Assembly (NCBI GenBank): GCA_021802555.1
Contig: JAJZRU010000013.1
Span: forward strand, 17,010-81,009
From: Pseudomonadota bacterium
GTDB lineage: Bacteria; Pseudomonadota; Gammaproteobacteria; Burkholderiales; Thiobacillaceae
DNA: 64,000 nucleotides
Direction: 5' to 3'
Shown: one piece after another, positions 25,905-36,938 of the stretch
Layout: each line of letters opens with the position of its first letter
How positions within the stretch are numbered: the first letter of the stretch is position 1
Notes under the pieces: model-generated
Told to the model about the DNA's origin: nothing
The model's input: the letters and a program-made list of their open reading frames with translations, nothing else
The model's database searches: none
Program-made: the position numbers and the translations under genes

Positions 25905-27680
25905 ATGGAGCTTTCCCACCGCCTGCGGCCCCGCGCCGCCGCCTGCACGCGAGGCGTGATCGCCGCGCTGGTTCTGCCGCTGTGCGCCGCGCTGCAGGCA
26001 CATGCCGACCGCCTCGAAATCGACGCTCCCGGCAGCCTCAAGCCCCTGCTGGAGAAGAATCTCGATCTGGCCTGGGGCCTGCGCCAGAAGGACGCGCATT
26101 TCTCCGCCGACGGCTGGCGCGAGCTGTACGAAAAAAGCCGCGCCAGCGCGCGCGACTTGCTGGAGACCGAAGGCTATTTTTCCCCCCGCATCGAGAGCAG
26201 CTACACCTCGACCGCACAGGGTTGGACGGCGCGTTTCCGGGTCGATCCCGGTCCGCGCACCCAGGTGGCGCACGTCGACCTGCGCCTTGCCGGCGCCGTA
26301 GCGCAAAGCCCGCAGGCGCAGCGCCTGCAGAAAACCCTCCTGCAAACCCTGCCTCTGCGGCCGGGCATGCCCTTCACCCAGCAGGCCTGGAGCGCGGCCA
26401 AGCACGATGCGGTGCTGCGCCTCGCCGCACACCGCTATCCCGACGCCCACCTCGCCGCGTCCGCAGCGCTGATCGATCCGCAAAAGCATGCCGCGCAGCT
26501 CAGCCTGACGGTCGACAGCGGTCCGGCCTACGTTTTCGGCGCGCTGGAAATCCAGGGCCTCAAACGCTATCCGCCCGCGCTGGTGCGGCGCCTGTGCGGC
26601 CTGCCGCAGGGCGAGCCCTATGAGCAAAGCAAGCTGCTGGAATGCCAGCGCAATCTGGAGTACAGCGGCTACTTCCAGAATGCGGCGGTGCAACTGGGCC
26701 GTGCGCCGGAAAGGGCGGCTGCCGCCCCCGTGCAGGTGCGTGTCGAAGAAGCCAAGCCCTATCGACTCACCCTGGGCGCCGGCTACGGCACCGACACCGG
26801 CCCGCGCGCGCAGGCGCAGTGGCTGCAGCGCGACTTTGCCCGGCGCGCCATGCAGCTCAAGCTCGCCACGCTGGTGGAGAATACGCAGCAGCAGGCCAGC
26901 GCAGAACTGCTCTGGCCGCCCGATGCGGATCGCTATGTGTGGAGCCTGGGCAGCGCCGCCAAGCGCACCGACATCCAAGGCCAGGTAACCCGCGCTTTGC
27001 AGATCCTGGGCAAGCGCGCGCGCAAACAGGGCGCGGTGGAAACGGCCCTGGTCGCGCAATTCCAGGTGGAGCAGCAAAGCGTCGGCAACATCCTGCAGCA
27101 AAGCAACCGCGCGCTCACCCTGAACTACATCTGGACCCACCATACCGCGCCGGCGACGGATTATCCGCGGCACGGCTGGGTCAGCACCGTGCAGATAGGC
27201 GGCGCGCTCAAAGCGCTGCTGTCCGACCAGAGTTTTCTGCGCCTGTACTGGCGCCATTTGCAGTTCTTCCCCGTAGGAAAGCGGGACCGCGTGCTCGCGC
27301 GCCTGGAGCTGGGCGCCACACTGGCCCCGAACACCCAGGGCATACCCACCGATTTCCTGTTCCGCGCCGGCGGCGCCAACTCGGTGCGCGGCTACGCCTA
27401 CCAAAGCCTGGGCCCCGAAGTGGGCGGCAGCGTGGTATCCGGACGCTATGTGGCCACCGGCAGCGTGGAGTATGACCATTTCTTCACCCCCACCTGGGGT
27501 GTCGCCCTGTTCGTCGATGCCGGCCAGGCCGCCGACAGCCTGGGCGCCCTGCATCCCCAGGTGGGCGTGGGGCCGGGCCTGCGCTATCGTTCACCCGTCG
27601 GGCCGGTGAACCTGGATGTCGCCTATGGCGTGGGCGTGCATCAGTGGCGCCTGCATTTCACCCTCGGGTTGAGCTTTTGA
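25905..27680 (+). CDS. tamA: TamA, outer-membrane translocation and assembly module subunit
   Basis: An Omp85-family barrel that with TamB inserts outer-membrane proteins. The 591-aa product from ATG 25905 has a signal peptide (cut near QAHA) and POTRA-type repeats over about residues 40-270 (for example YVFGALEIQGLKRY). The C-terminal 16-strand barrel carries the conserved FRAGGANSVRGYAYQSLGP loop and ends in Phe. The stop overlaps the tamB start by the TTGA quadruplet. Confidence 0.93.
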   Translation: MELSHRLRPRAAACTRGVIAALVLPLCAALQAHADRLEIDAPGSLKPLLEKNLDLAWGLRQKDAHFSADGWRELYEKSRASARDLLETEGYFSPRIESSYTSTAQGWTARFRVDPGPRTQVAHVDLRLAGAVAQSPQAQRLQKTLLQTLPLRPGMPFTQQAWSAAKHDAVLRLAAHRYPDAHLAASAALIDPQKHAAQLSLTVDSGPAYVFGALEIQGLKRYPPALVRRLCGLPQGEPYEQSKLLECQRNLEYSGYFQNAAVQLGRAPERAAAAPVQVRVEEAKPYRLTLGAGYGTDTGPRAQAQWLQRDFARRAMQLKLATLVENTQQQASAELLWPPDADRYVWSLGSAAKRTDIQGQVTRALQILGKRARKQGAVETALVAQFQVEQQSVGNILQQSNRALTLNYIWTHHTAPATDYPRHGWVSTVQIGGALKALLSDQSFLRLYWRHLQFFPVGKRDRVLARLELGATLAPNTQGIPTDFLFRAGGANSVRGYAYQSLGPEVGGSVVSGRYVATGSVEYDHFFTPTWGVALFVDAGQAADSLGALHPQVGVGPGLRYRSPVGPVNLDVAYGVGVHQWRLHFTLGLSF

Positions 27681-30600
27681 AGACGGTGTTGCGTGCCCTG
27701 CTGCTGACGGCTCTGGCCTTCGCCCTGCTGGCGGGCGCCGGCGCCTGGCTCATCACCCAGCCGCAAGGGGCGCGCGTAGCCGCCCGCACCGTCACCCTCC
27801 TGAGCGGCGGGCGCTTTGCACTGGAAGGTGTGCAAGGCCGCCTGACGGGGCCACTCGACATCGGCCGCTTCACGCTGCGCACGGCCGACGCGACGATCGA
27901 GGCGCGCAGCGTGTGTCTCGACTGGCAGGCCGGTGCGCTGTGGCAGGGCCGGCTGCACATCCGCAGCCTGGACATTGCGCGCCTGGCCGTGTACAGCCGC
28001 CGACCCAGCGCCGCAAAGCCGCACCCGCCGACATCGCTCAGGCTGCCGCTGGAGCTCGAGGTGGATCGCCTCACGGTGGGCGCAATCGCGTTCGGTGCGC
28101 CGCCCACCGTGCTGCGCGATCTGGTGGCCCGCCTGGCCAGCCGCAACGGGCGCTATCGGCTGCAACTGGGGTACCTTGCCACGCCCTGGGCGACCGTGCG
28201 CGGCGACGCTGCCCTGGGCGACGCCCCACCTTTTGCGCTCGCTGCGCGCATGCGATTCCAGCGCACCGCGCCGCAGCGGCTGGAACTGGACGCCACGCTG
28301 ACCGGCTCGCTGCTCGATCCGCGACTGCAAGCGCGGGCCGTCGGCGCCGGCCTAAATCTGGAGTTGTCCGGGGTCTTCCGCCCCTACACGGCGCTGCCCA
28401 TTGCCGCCCTCGACCTGCATAGCCGCGCTCTCAATCTGCGCGCCCTTGCCGCCCAGGGCCCGGCGACACGGCTGGACATCACGGCGGTCTTGGCGAGCAG
28501 CGGACCGCACACCCTGGCGGGCAACGTCAGCCTGCGCAACGATCTCCCCGGTACGTTCGACCGCGGGCGCCTGCCGCTCATCTCCGCCCGTGCTGGACTG
28601 GACGTTGAGCCGGGGCTAGTCCGGATCACCGCCTTGCGGGCCGACCTCGGCGCCGCCGGGCAGGCCACGGGCAGCGCTCGTTGGCAGGGCGGCCGTTACG
28701 GCCTGCACCTGAATGCGCCGGCGCTGAACCTGGCCGGGCTGGACAGCCGCTTTTTCCCCACCCGCTACGCCGTCGCGCTGGCCCTCGACGGCGCCGGCCG
28801 GCAGCAGCACCTGCAACTCTCGGCGCGGCAAGGCAAGGACCATCTGGACGCCAGCCTGGAGCGCCGCGCAGACCGCATCACCCTCACAGCGCTTGCGGCC
28901 CGGCTGCGCGGCGCCCGCCTGGACGCCACGGGCCACCTCACGCTGGCGGCGGCGCGCGGCTTCGCGCTCGACGCCCGGCTGGCGCATTTCGACCCGGCCG
29001 CGTTCGGGCGCTTTCCGCGCGGCAGCCTGAACGCGACCTTGGCCGCGACGGGCCATTTAGCTCCCCGCCTGGTCATGGCTGCCAACCTGAGCCTGCCCGC
29101 GGGCCAGCTCGCCGGCAGGCCGGTCAGGGGCCAGGCGCAACTGAACATAGATTGGCCCCGAGTGCCCAAGGTGCATGCCGATCTCGACCTGGCCGGCAAC
29201 CGCCTCGCGCTCGCCGGCGCCTGGGGCGGCCCGCGCGACCGGCTCGACTGGAATGTGGACGCACCCCGGCTGGATCGTCTGGGCTTCGGCCTGGCCGGCC
29301 GCCTGCGCAGTACCGGCTGGCTGGCGGGGACCTGGCCGCATCCCGAGGCGGCGTTCAGCGCCGAAGGCAGCGGCCTCAGCCTGCCCGGCCCGCTGCACGC
29401 CGCGGCCCTGCACATCGATGCCCGCCTCGCACGCGGCCTGAAGGGGGCGCTGCAAATCGACGCCCAGGGGCAAGGTCTACGCTATGGGCGTATCAACATC
29501 CAAGTGGCGCACCTGGCCCTGGCCGGCACGCTCGCACGCCATCGTCTGAGCGTGCGGGCGCAGCTGCCGCAAGCCCAGCTGCAACTCGCCGCCGCGGGCG
29601 GCTGGGCAAAGAACGTCTGGACGGGCGAGATCACGGCCTTCGACGCCCAAGGCGAGCCCCCGCTCAACGCGCGCCTGCTGGCGCCCGCCCGGCTCGCCCT
29701 CGGGCCGCAGGAACAGCGCCTGCAGGATGCACGCCTAGCCCTCGCGGGCGGCGAGGCCGACCTTGCCTTGCTGCAGCACAGCGCCGCCGGCTTCATCAGC
29801 CGCGGCCGCCTGCTGCACTTTCCCGTCGCGCCCCTGCTCGCGCTGGCGCCGCAACCGCTGCCCTTCAGCTCCGACCTGGTGCTCGATGGCAGTTGGAATC
29901 TCGATTACACAGGCATATGGCGGGGCGAGCTGCGGTTGGCGCGCAGCCAGGGCGATATCGCCTGGCACAAGCCGCGGCTGGCGCTGGGCCTCAGCACGCT
30001 GGAGGTCAAACTTGCCGGCGCGGGCGAGCGGTTGCAAGGCGCGCTGGCGGCCGACAGCAGGAATTACGGCCGCCTGAATATCGATGGTTGGATCTCGCAA
30101 ACGCGCGGTGCATTCTGGCCGTTGCCGCCCTCCACTCTCCTGGCGATACGCGCGCGCGGCCAACTGCCCACGCTGGCGGCCCTGCGTCCCGCCCTGCCCA
30201 TGGGCGCGCAGTTGAACGCGCAAGCCGGGTTCGACTTGCGCGCCGAGGGCAGCCTGGCCGCGCCGGAGTTGTCCGGACACCTGGACGTGCACAACATCAC
30301 GGCGAACTTCCCCGATCCGGGCGTGCGTGTGAAAGACGGCGTGCTCGATTTGATCCTCGCCCACAACCGCATCCAGGTCAGCCAGGGCTGGCTCGCCGGC
30401 GAGCAGGGCCGCGTGCTCGTAAGCGGCGGCGGCAACTGGCAGGCCGGCGGCGCCTTGCTCAATCTGGATTTTGCCGATTTCGCCCTGCTCACGCGTCCCG
30501 ACGTTCAGGCCCAGGTCAGCGGCGCGACGCGCCTGGAGCTGCACGAGGGCAAACTCACCGTCGCGGGCCGGCTCAAGGTGGTGCGCGCGCGCGTCGCCAC

Positions 30601-31390
30601 CATCGCCGCGAGTCGTCCGCGCCTGTCGAAGGATGTGGTGGTGCTGGGCCGTCCGCGCCGGGCCGCCCGGCCCGCCGCGACCGTGCCGGTCAACCTCGAT
30701 CTCGCCCTCGATCTGGGAGACGATTTTCTGGTCCAGGCCTATGGCCTCGATGCCCAGCTGCTGGGCAGGCTGGAGCTCAAGGGCAGCGGCCTGCCCGCCG
30801 CCAGCGGCACCATCCGGGTCGGGCGCGGCACTTATACCGCCTACGGCCAGCGCCTGGACATCACGCGCGGCCAATTGAGCTTCTTCGGCCCGCTGGACGA
30901 CCCCGCGCTCGACATCCTCGCCGTGCGCAGGACAGGCCAGGTCACGGCCGGGGTCACGCTCACCGGCACGGCGCAGCAGCCCAGGGTCGGCCTCTACTCC
31001 GACCCCGCCATGCCCGACAGCGAAGCCCTCTCCTGGCTGCTGTTTGGCCAAAGCCTGAACAGCGTCAGCAATGGGCAGTTTTCCCTGCTGCAGACCGCGG
31101 CAGCGGCGCTTCTGTCCCAGAGCGGCGGCGCCGGCGCGCAAGCCACCCTGGCGCAGAAACTCGGGCTGTCCAACATAGACGTCCGCGGCAGCGGCGGCAC
31201 CCTGGCCGGGACGGTGGTCAGCCTGGGCAAGCAGTTCTCGCGCAGCTTCCGCGTGCGCTACGAGCGCAGCCTGGACGGCCTCACCCAGTTCGTGCGGGCC
31301 TACTACACCCTGAGCCCGACCTTGAGCCTGCAGGCCCAGACCGGCAGCCAGTCGGGCGTGGACGTGCTCTACAGCCGCGAATTCGAGTGA
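27677..31390 (+). CDS. tamB: TamB, translocation and assembly module inner-membrane subunit
   Basis: A 1237-aa AsmA-like periplasm-spanning protein anchored by an N-terminal helix (MKTVLRALLLTALAFALLAG). The bulk is low-complexity beta-strand repeat rich in Ala, Leu, Gly and Arg. The C-terminal DUF490 domain is recognisable from SGTIRVGRGTYTAYGQRLDI and SEALSWLLFGQSLNS to the final YSREFE. The start is TTG 27677 inside the tamA stop. Proteins of this class are also linked to anterograde phospholipid transport. Confidence 0.94.
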   Translation: MKTVLRALLLTALAFALLAGAGAWLITQPQGARVAARTVTLLSGGRFALEGVQGRLTGPLDIGRFTLRTADATIEARSVCLDWQAGALWQGRLHIRSLDIARLAVYSRRPSAAKPHPPTSLRLPLELEVDRLTVGAIAFGAPPTVLRDLVARLASRNGRYRLQLGYLATPWATVRGDAALGDAPPFALAARMRFQRTAPQRLELDATLTGSLLDPRLQARAVGAGLNLELSGVFRPYTALPIAALDLHSRALNLRALAAQGPATRLDITAVLASSGPHTLAGNVSLRNDLPGTFDRGRLPLISARAGLDVEPGLVRITALRADLGAAGQATGSARWQGGRYGLHLNAPALNLAGLDSRFFPTRYAVALALDGAGRQQHLQLSARQGKDHLDASLERRADRITLTALAARLRGARLDATGHLTLAAARGFALDARLAHFDPAAFGRFPRGSLNATLAATGHLAPRLVMAANLSLPAGQLAGRPVRGQAQLNIDWPRVPKVHADLDLAGNRLALAGAWGGPRDRLDWNVDAPRLDRLGFGLAGRLRSTGWLAGTWPHPEAAFSAEGSGLSLPGPLHAAALHIDARLARGLKGALQIDAQGQGLRYGRINIQVAHLALAGTLARHRLSVRAQLPQAQLQLAAAGGWAKNVWTGEITAFDAQGEPPLNARLLAPARLALGPQEQRLQDARLALAGGEADLALLQHSAAGFISRGRLLHFPVAPLLALAPQPLPFSSDLVLDGSWNLDYTGIWRGELRLARSQGDIAWHKPRLALGLSTLEVKLAGAGERLQGALAADSRNYGRLNIDGWISQTRGAFWPLPPSTLLAIRARGQLPTLAALRPALPMGAQLNAQAGFDLRAEGSLAAPELSGHLDVHNITANFPDPGVRVKDGVLDLILAHNRIQVSQGWLAGEQGRVLVSGGGNWQAGGALLNLDFADFALLTRPDVQAQVSGATRLELHEGKLTVAGRLKVVRARVATIAASRPRLSKDVVVLGRPRRAARPAATVPVNLDLALDLGDDFLVQAYGLDAQLLGRLELKGSGLPAASGTIRVGRGTYTAYGQRLDITRGQLSFFGPLDDPALDILAVRRTGQVTAGVTLTGTAQQPRVGLYSDPAMPDSEALSWLLFGQSLNSVSNGQFSLLQTAAAALLSQSGGAGAQATLAQKLGLSNIDVRGSGGTLAGTVVSLGKQFSRSFRVRYERSLDGLTQFVRAYYTLSPTLSLQAQTGSQSGVDVLYSREFE

Positions 31391-31458
31391 AGCGCGACAC
31401 CGCGGCCCGGCGTGGTAAAACAACGGAATAAAACCGCGCCCGCCTCAGTCCTTACCCT

Positions 31459-31496
31459 CGTAGTGTGTGTAAACTACGCCCCGCCCCCGATGGGGG
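31459..31496. repeat. two small hairpins between tamB and the DsrE-like gene
   Basis: CGTAGT/ACTACG (31459-31464, 31473-31478) and CCCCC GAT GGGGG (31484-31496) follow each other in the leader of the DsrE-like gene. Neither has a U-tract, so they are more likely leader structures than a terminator. Confidence 0.5.
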
Positions 31497-31531
31497 AGAC
31501 GCATCCATCTACTCTACGAGGAGACTTAAGC

Positions 31532-31963
31532 ATGATGTCCATCAAATCCGCCCTTCTGACCCTGGGCATGACCGCCACGCTGCTGGGAGGCCCGCTGCTG
31601 GCAGACGCTGCCCAGGCGGCCGAGCACAAGGTGGTGTTCCAGGTCAGCGACAACGACCCGGGCAAATGGAATCTCACCTTGAACAATGCTTTCAACGTGC
31701 AGAAGGTGTTGGGCAAGAACGACACCGAAATCGAGATCGTCGCCTATGGCCCCGGCATCAACATGCTCAAGATGGACTCCATCGTGGGCAACCGCATCGA
31801 CCAGGCGGAAAAGGCCGGCGTGAAGATCGTCGCCTGCGAGAACACCATGCACGCGCAGAAGCTCACCAAGGCCGACATGCTGCCGAGCATCGGCTACGTG
31901 CCGGGCGGCGTGGTCGAAATCATGAAGCGCGAAGGCGAAGGCTGGGCCTACATCCGCCCCTGA
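31532..31963 (+). CDS. periplasmic DsrE/DsrF-like family protein
   Basis: A 143-aa protein with a signal peptide (MMSIKSALLTLGMTATLLGG, cut after AQA). A DsrE-like fold follows: HKVVFQVSDNDPGKWNLTLNNAFNVQKVLG, EIEIVAYGPGINML, a cysteine in VKIVACENTM, and VPGGVVEIMKREGEGWAYIRP. Such exported DsrE-like proteins are common in sulfur-oxidising and denitrifying betaproteobacteria; their role is not established. It starts ten bases after a GAGGAGA ribosome site and converges with darP (ends overlap by 16 bases). Confidence 0.85.
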   Translation: MMSIKSALLTLGMTATLLGGPLLADAAQAAEHKVVFQVSDNDPGKWNLTLNNAFNVQKVLGKNDTEIEIVAYGPGINMLKMDSIVGNRIDQAEKAGVKIVACENTMHAQKLTKADMLPSIGYVPGGVVEIMKREGEGWAYIRP

Positions 31964-32481
31964 GCATCCCCCGCGCCTTCAAGGCCCTCGATGGCCGCGC
32001 GCAGCATGCGGAACAATTCGCGTGAAGCGCGCGGCGGCTTGTCCAGAACCGCCTCTTGACGCGCGCTGCGCACGAGCTGGCGCAGGCGCGTCGAATCGAG
32101 GCCGGGCACATCCCGCAGCAATTCCGTCGCCGCATCATCGTCCGCCAGCAGGCGCTCGCGCCAGCGTTCCGCCCGGTGCAGGCGCGCCGTGGCCTGCGCG
32201 TTCTGCCCGTGAAGGGCTTCGAGCTGCACCCGTATGGGCTCGGCGTCCAGGCCGCGCATGAGGCGGCCGATGAACTGCATTTGCCGGCGTCTGGCTTCGT
32301 GCTTGGTGAAACGCCGGCAGTCGGCCACCGCCGCGCGCAAGTCCTCCGGCAGAGCGAGCTGTTCGAACTGGCTTTGCGGCAGCTTCACCAGGGCCTCGCC
32401 CAATTCCTGCAAATCCTCCATCTGGCGCTTGCGCCAGGTCTTGCTGACGGGTGCTGCCAGCGGCGCCTCGGGTTCGTTCAT
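31948..32481 (-). CDS. darP: ribosome-associated protein DarP (YjgA)
   Basis: A 177-aa DUF615 protein that binds late 50S precursors. Recognisable features are SKTWRKRQMEDLQELGEALVKLP at the N terminus, DCRRFTKHEARRRQMQFIGRLMR in the middle and a helical Arg-rich rest. It is divergent from pmbA, with 66 bases between the starts, the usual darP-pmbA arrangement. Confidence 0.94.
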   Translation of the reverse strand: MNEPEAPLAAPVSKTWRKRQMEDLQELGEALVKLPQSQFEQLALPEDLRAAVADCRRFTKHEARRRQMQFIGRLMRGLDAEPIRVQLEALHGQNAQATARLHRAERWRERLLADDDAATELLRDVPGLDSTRLRQLVRSARQEAVLDKPPRASRELFRMLRAAIEGLEGAGDAQGRM

Positions 32482-32547
32482 GTAAGGTTATGCGCGGCCA
32501 GGCCGCGGCGGGTAAAATCGTGATTTTATCGCCCAAACCCACCCGTC

Positions 32548-33885
32548 ATGCCCAACCCTTTCAGCTACACCCGTGAACAACTGGCCGACCTCGCCCGCCA
32601 GGCCCTGGAATACGCGCGCGATTTCGGCGCCAGCGGCGCCGACACGGAAATCTCCGAGGCGCAGGGGCAAACCGTCACGGTGCGCAAGGGCGCGATCGAA
32701 ACCATCGAGTACAACCGCGACAAGGGCATGGGCGTGACCGTGTACCTGGGCCGGCGCAAAGGCCACGCCAGCACCTCCGACCTCACGCCCGCGGCGATCA
32801 AGGCCACGGTGGAGAAGGCCGCCACCATCGCCCGCTACACCGCGGAAGACGAGGCGGCGGGCCTGCCCGACGCCGCCTGGCTGGCGCAGGAGCAGCCCGA
32901 CCTCGATCTCTACCACTCCTGGGACATCGGCGTGGACGAAGCCGCCGAGCGCGCACGCGCCTGCGAAGCGGCTGCGCTGGCGGTAGACAAGCGCATCGAG
33001 AATTCCGAGGGCGCCAGCCTGTCCACCCACAGCTCGCACTTCGTCTATGCCAATACGCTCGGCTTTGTGGGCGGCTACGCCAGCTCGCGCCACAGCCTGT
33101 CGGTGGCCGTGATCGGCGCCGAAAAAGGCCTCATGCAGCGCGACTACTGGTACACCACGGCGCGCCGTGCCGACGAACTGGACGCGGCGGAAAAGGTCGG
33201 CCGCATCGCCGGCGAGCGCACCGTGCGGCGCCTGGGCGGGCGCAAGCTGACCACGCGCCAGTGTCCCGTGGTCTTCGAGGCGCCCATCGCCGGCGGCCTC
33301 ATCGGCAGCTTCGTCGGCGCCGTGTCGGGCAGCAATCTTTACCGCCGCTCGTCCTTTCTGCTCGACAGCCTGGGCAAGGAAATCTTCGCCCCCCACGTTC
33401 AGTTGCGCGAAGACCCCTTCATCCCGCGCGGCATGGGCAGCAGCCCCTTCGACAGCGAAGGCGTGCACGTGGCGGCGCGCGACGTGGTGAAGGACGGCGT
33501 GGTGCAGGGCTATTTCCTGTCCACCTATTCCGCGCGCAAGCTGGGCATGCCCAGCACCGGCAATGCCGGCGGCAGCCACAACCTGCTGCTGCAGTCCGGC
33601 GACAAGGATCTCTCCGGCCTGCTCAAGGAAATGGGCAGCGGCCTCCTGGTGACCGAACTGCTGGGCCACGGCGCCAACATGGTGACGGGCGACTATTCGC
33701 GCGGCGCGGCCGGCTACTGGGTGGAAGGCGGCGAAATCCTATATCCGGTGGAGGAAATCACCATCGCCGGCAACCTCAAGGACATGTTCAGGAACATCGC
33801 CGCCATCGGCACGGATGTGGACCGCCGCGGCTCGCGCCAGACCGGCTCCGTGCTCGTCAGCCGCATGACCGTGGCGGGCAACTGA
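32548..33885 (+). CDS. pmbA: metalloprotease PmbA (TldE)
   Basis: A 445-aa subunit of the TldD/TldE protease that trims unfolded peptides such as microcin precursors and CcdA. Like other TldE subunits it lacks the HExxxH of TldD. It shows GASGADTEISEAQGQTVTVRKGAIE, DPFIPRGMGSSPFDSEG and GHGANMVTGDYSRGAAGYWVEGG. TldD is not in the window. It converges with prfC 17 bases apart. Confidence 0.95.
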   Translation: MPNPFSYTREQLADLARQALEYARDFGASGADTEISEAQGQTVTVRKGAIETIEYNRDKGMGVTVYLGRRKGHASTSDLTPAAIKATVEKAATIARYTAEDEAAGLPDAAWLAQEQPDLDLYHSWDIGVDEAAERARACEAAALAVDKRIENSEGASLSTHSSHFVYANTLGFVGGYASSRHSLSVAVIGAEKGLMQRDYWYTTARRADELDAAEKVGRIAGERTVRRLGGRKLTTRQCPVVFEAPIAGGLIGSFVGAVSGSNLYRRSSFLLDSLGKEIFAPHVQLREDPFIPRGMGSSPFDSEGVHVAARDVVKDGVVQGYFLSTYSARKLGMPSTGNAGGSHNLLLQSGDKDLSGLLKEMGSGLLVTELLGHGANMVTGDYSRGAAGYWVEGGEILYPVEEITIAGNLKDMFRNIAAIGTDVDRRGSRQTGSVLVSRMTVAGN

Positions 33886-33902
33886 GCGCGCGCTGACATA
33901 CC

Positions 33903-35507
<1,605 letters not shown>

Positions 35508-35537
<30 letters not shown>

Positions 35538-35673
35538 GCCGAGACGCGCACCCGGGCGCCGAGTGCGCGAAGCGAACCGTAGCCATAGCCGTAGCTATGG
35601 CGAGGATGAGCGACAAAGCAATCGGCGATGCGGGGCGTGTCGAACATAGCGAAATTTATGGGTCGGCGTACCA
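35508..35673. mobile_element. small MITE-like inverted-repeat element at the 5' end of prfC
   Basis: 22-bp arms at 35508-35529 and 35652-35673 are reverse complements at 20 of 22 positions (core TACGCCGACCCATAA). They enclose 122 bases with an internal hairpin GCCATAG-ccgtag-CTATGGC (35582-35601). The length of 166 bp and the terminal inverted repeats fit a non-autonomous element. A target-site duplication is not evident, so an ordinary regulatory inverted repeat cannot be excluded. The left arm encodes residues of the prfC N terminus. Confidence 0.5.
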
Positions 35674-35861
35674 GGGACATGGGGGATTCCTCTACTGCAT
35701 GATGGCGGAACAGGGCGCAGCCAGCGCCGGGGCGCCCTGACGGCAAACGCGGAGGCCGAAACCAGGATTTTACGCCCTTGCGCCCCCAAGGACGCGCATA
35801 TAATGCGCGTCTGCGGCCCGCGGACCCCGCTCAGGCCACAACGATATCCAACGAACCCGCC
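35674..35861. other. intergenic region upstream of pyrD
   Basis: About 190 bases between the inverted-repeat element and pyrD. No gene is supported. CATATAATGCGC (around 35798-35809) contains a near-perfect -10 TATAAT for pyrD; no clear -35 accompanies it. Confidence 0.5.
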
Positions 35862-36938
35862 ATGCTGTATGCCCTGTTGCGCCCCGCGTTGTTCGCCCTC
35901 GACGGCGAAGACGCTCACCGCCTGAGTCTTGCGGCGCTGGATCGCGCCCACGCCCTGGGCCTGCTGCGCCTGGCGTGTCCCGCGCCGCCGGACGCGCCGG
36001 TGGAAGTCATGGGCCTGCGCTTCCCCAATGCCGTGGGCCTGGCGGCGGGCCTGGACAAGAACGGCGAGCACATCGACGCACTGGGGGCGCTGGGCTTCGG
36101 CTTTCTTGAAATCGGCACCGTAACGCCGCGGCCGCAGCCCGGCAATGCGCGCCCGCGCCTGTTCCGCCTGCCCGCCGCCCAAGCCCTCATCAACCGCATG
36201 GGTTTCAACAATGCCGGCGTGGCCGCCCTGGTGGCCAACGTGCGCGCCAGCCGCCATCGCGGCATCCTGGGCATCAACATCGGCAAGAATTTCGACACCC
36301 CCCTGGCGCGCGCGGCGGAGGATTATCTGGCCTGCCTGGAGGCCGTGTATCCTTATGCCCGTTACGTCACGGTCAACATCTCCTCGCCCAATACCCAGGG
36401 TCTGCGCGACCTGCAGCAAGAGGATGCACTGGATCATCTGCTGGCGGCCCTCAAGGCACGCCAGCGGGAACTGACCCAGCGCCATGGCAAGACCGTGCCC
36501 CTGGCCGTGAAAATCGCACCCGATTTGCAGGAGGAGGACATCGCCGCCATCGCCGATCTCTTGCGCCGCCACCGCATCGAGGGCGTGATCGCCACCAACA
36601 CGACGCTGGCGCGCGAGGGGGTGCAGGGCTTGCCCCATTCCGAGGAAACCGGCGGCCTCTCCGGCGCGCCGCTGCGCGCGCGCGCCACCGCGGTGGTGCA
36701 AAGCCTGGCGCAAAAACTCCAGGGCGAGATTCCCGTCATCGGCGTGGGCGGCATCTGCCATGGGGACGACGCGCGGGAGAAAATCGCCGCCGGCGCCCGC
36801 CTGGTGCAGCTCTACACGGGGCTCATCTACCGCGGCCCGGCCCTGGTGGCGGAATGCGTGCGCGCCCTCGCGCCATCGGCGGCACAAAGTGAACAGGCTA
36901 CAATAAGCCCTCCCGATCCGGGCAAGCAGAAGCGATGA
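35862..36938 (+). CDS. pyrD: dihydroorotate dehydrogenase (quinone), class 2
   Basis: Membrane-associated flavoprotein of pyrimidine synthesis that passes electrons to the quinone pool. The 358-aa product has the class 2 N-terminal helix ([22 protein letters not shown]). FMN/substrate motifs are [38 protein letters not shown] (with the class 2 catalytic Ser) and IGVGGI. The start codon overlaps nothing upstream; the stop overlaps the kup ATG (ATGA). Confidence 0.97.
   Translation: MLYALLRPALFALDGEDAHRLSLAALDRAHALGLLRLACPAPPDAPVEVMGLRFPNAVGLAAGLDKNGEHIDALGALGFGFLEIGTVTPRPQPGNARPRLFRLPAAQALINRMGFNNAGVAALVANVRASRHRGILGINIGKNFDTPLARAAEDYLACLEAVYPYARYVTVNISSPNTQGLRDLQQEDALDHLLAALKARQRELTQRHGKTVPLAVKIAPDLQEEDIAAIADLLRRHRIEGVIATNTTLAREGVQGLPHSEETGGLSGAPLRARATAVVQSLAQKLQGEIPVIGVGGICHGDDAREKIAAGARLVQLYTGLIYRGPALVAECVRALAPSAAQSEQATISPPDPGKQKR

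Noticed and set aside
28681..31431. 916-codon frame within tamB in another plus-strand phase
   Set aside because: Arg/Pro/Ala-rich composition typical of an out-of-phase reading; tamB with its DUF490 end occupies the same bases.
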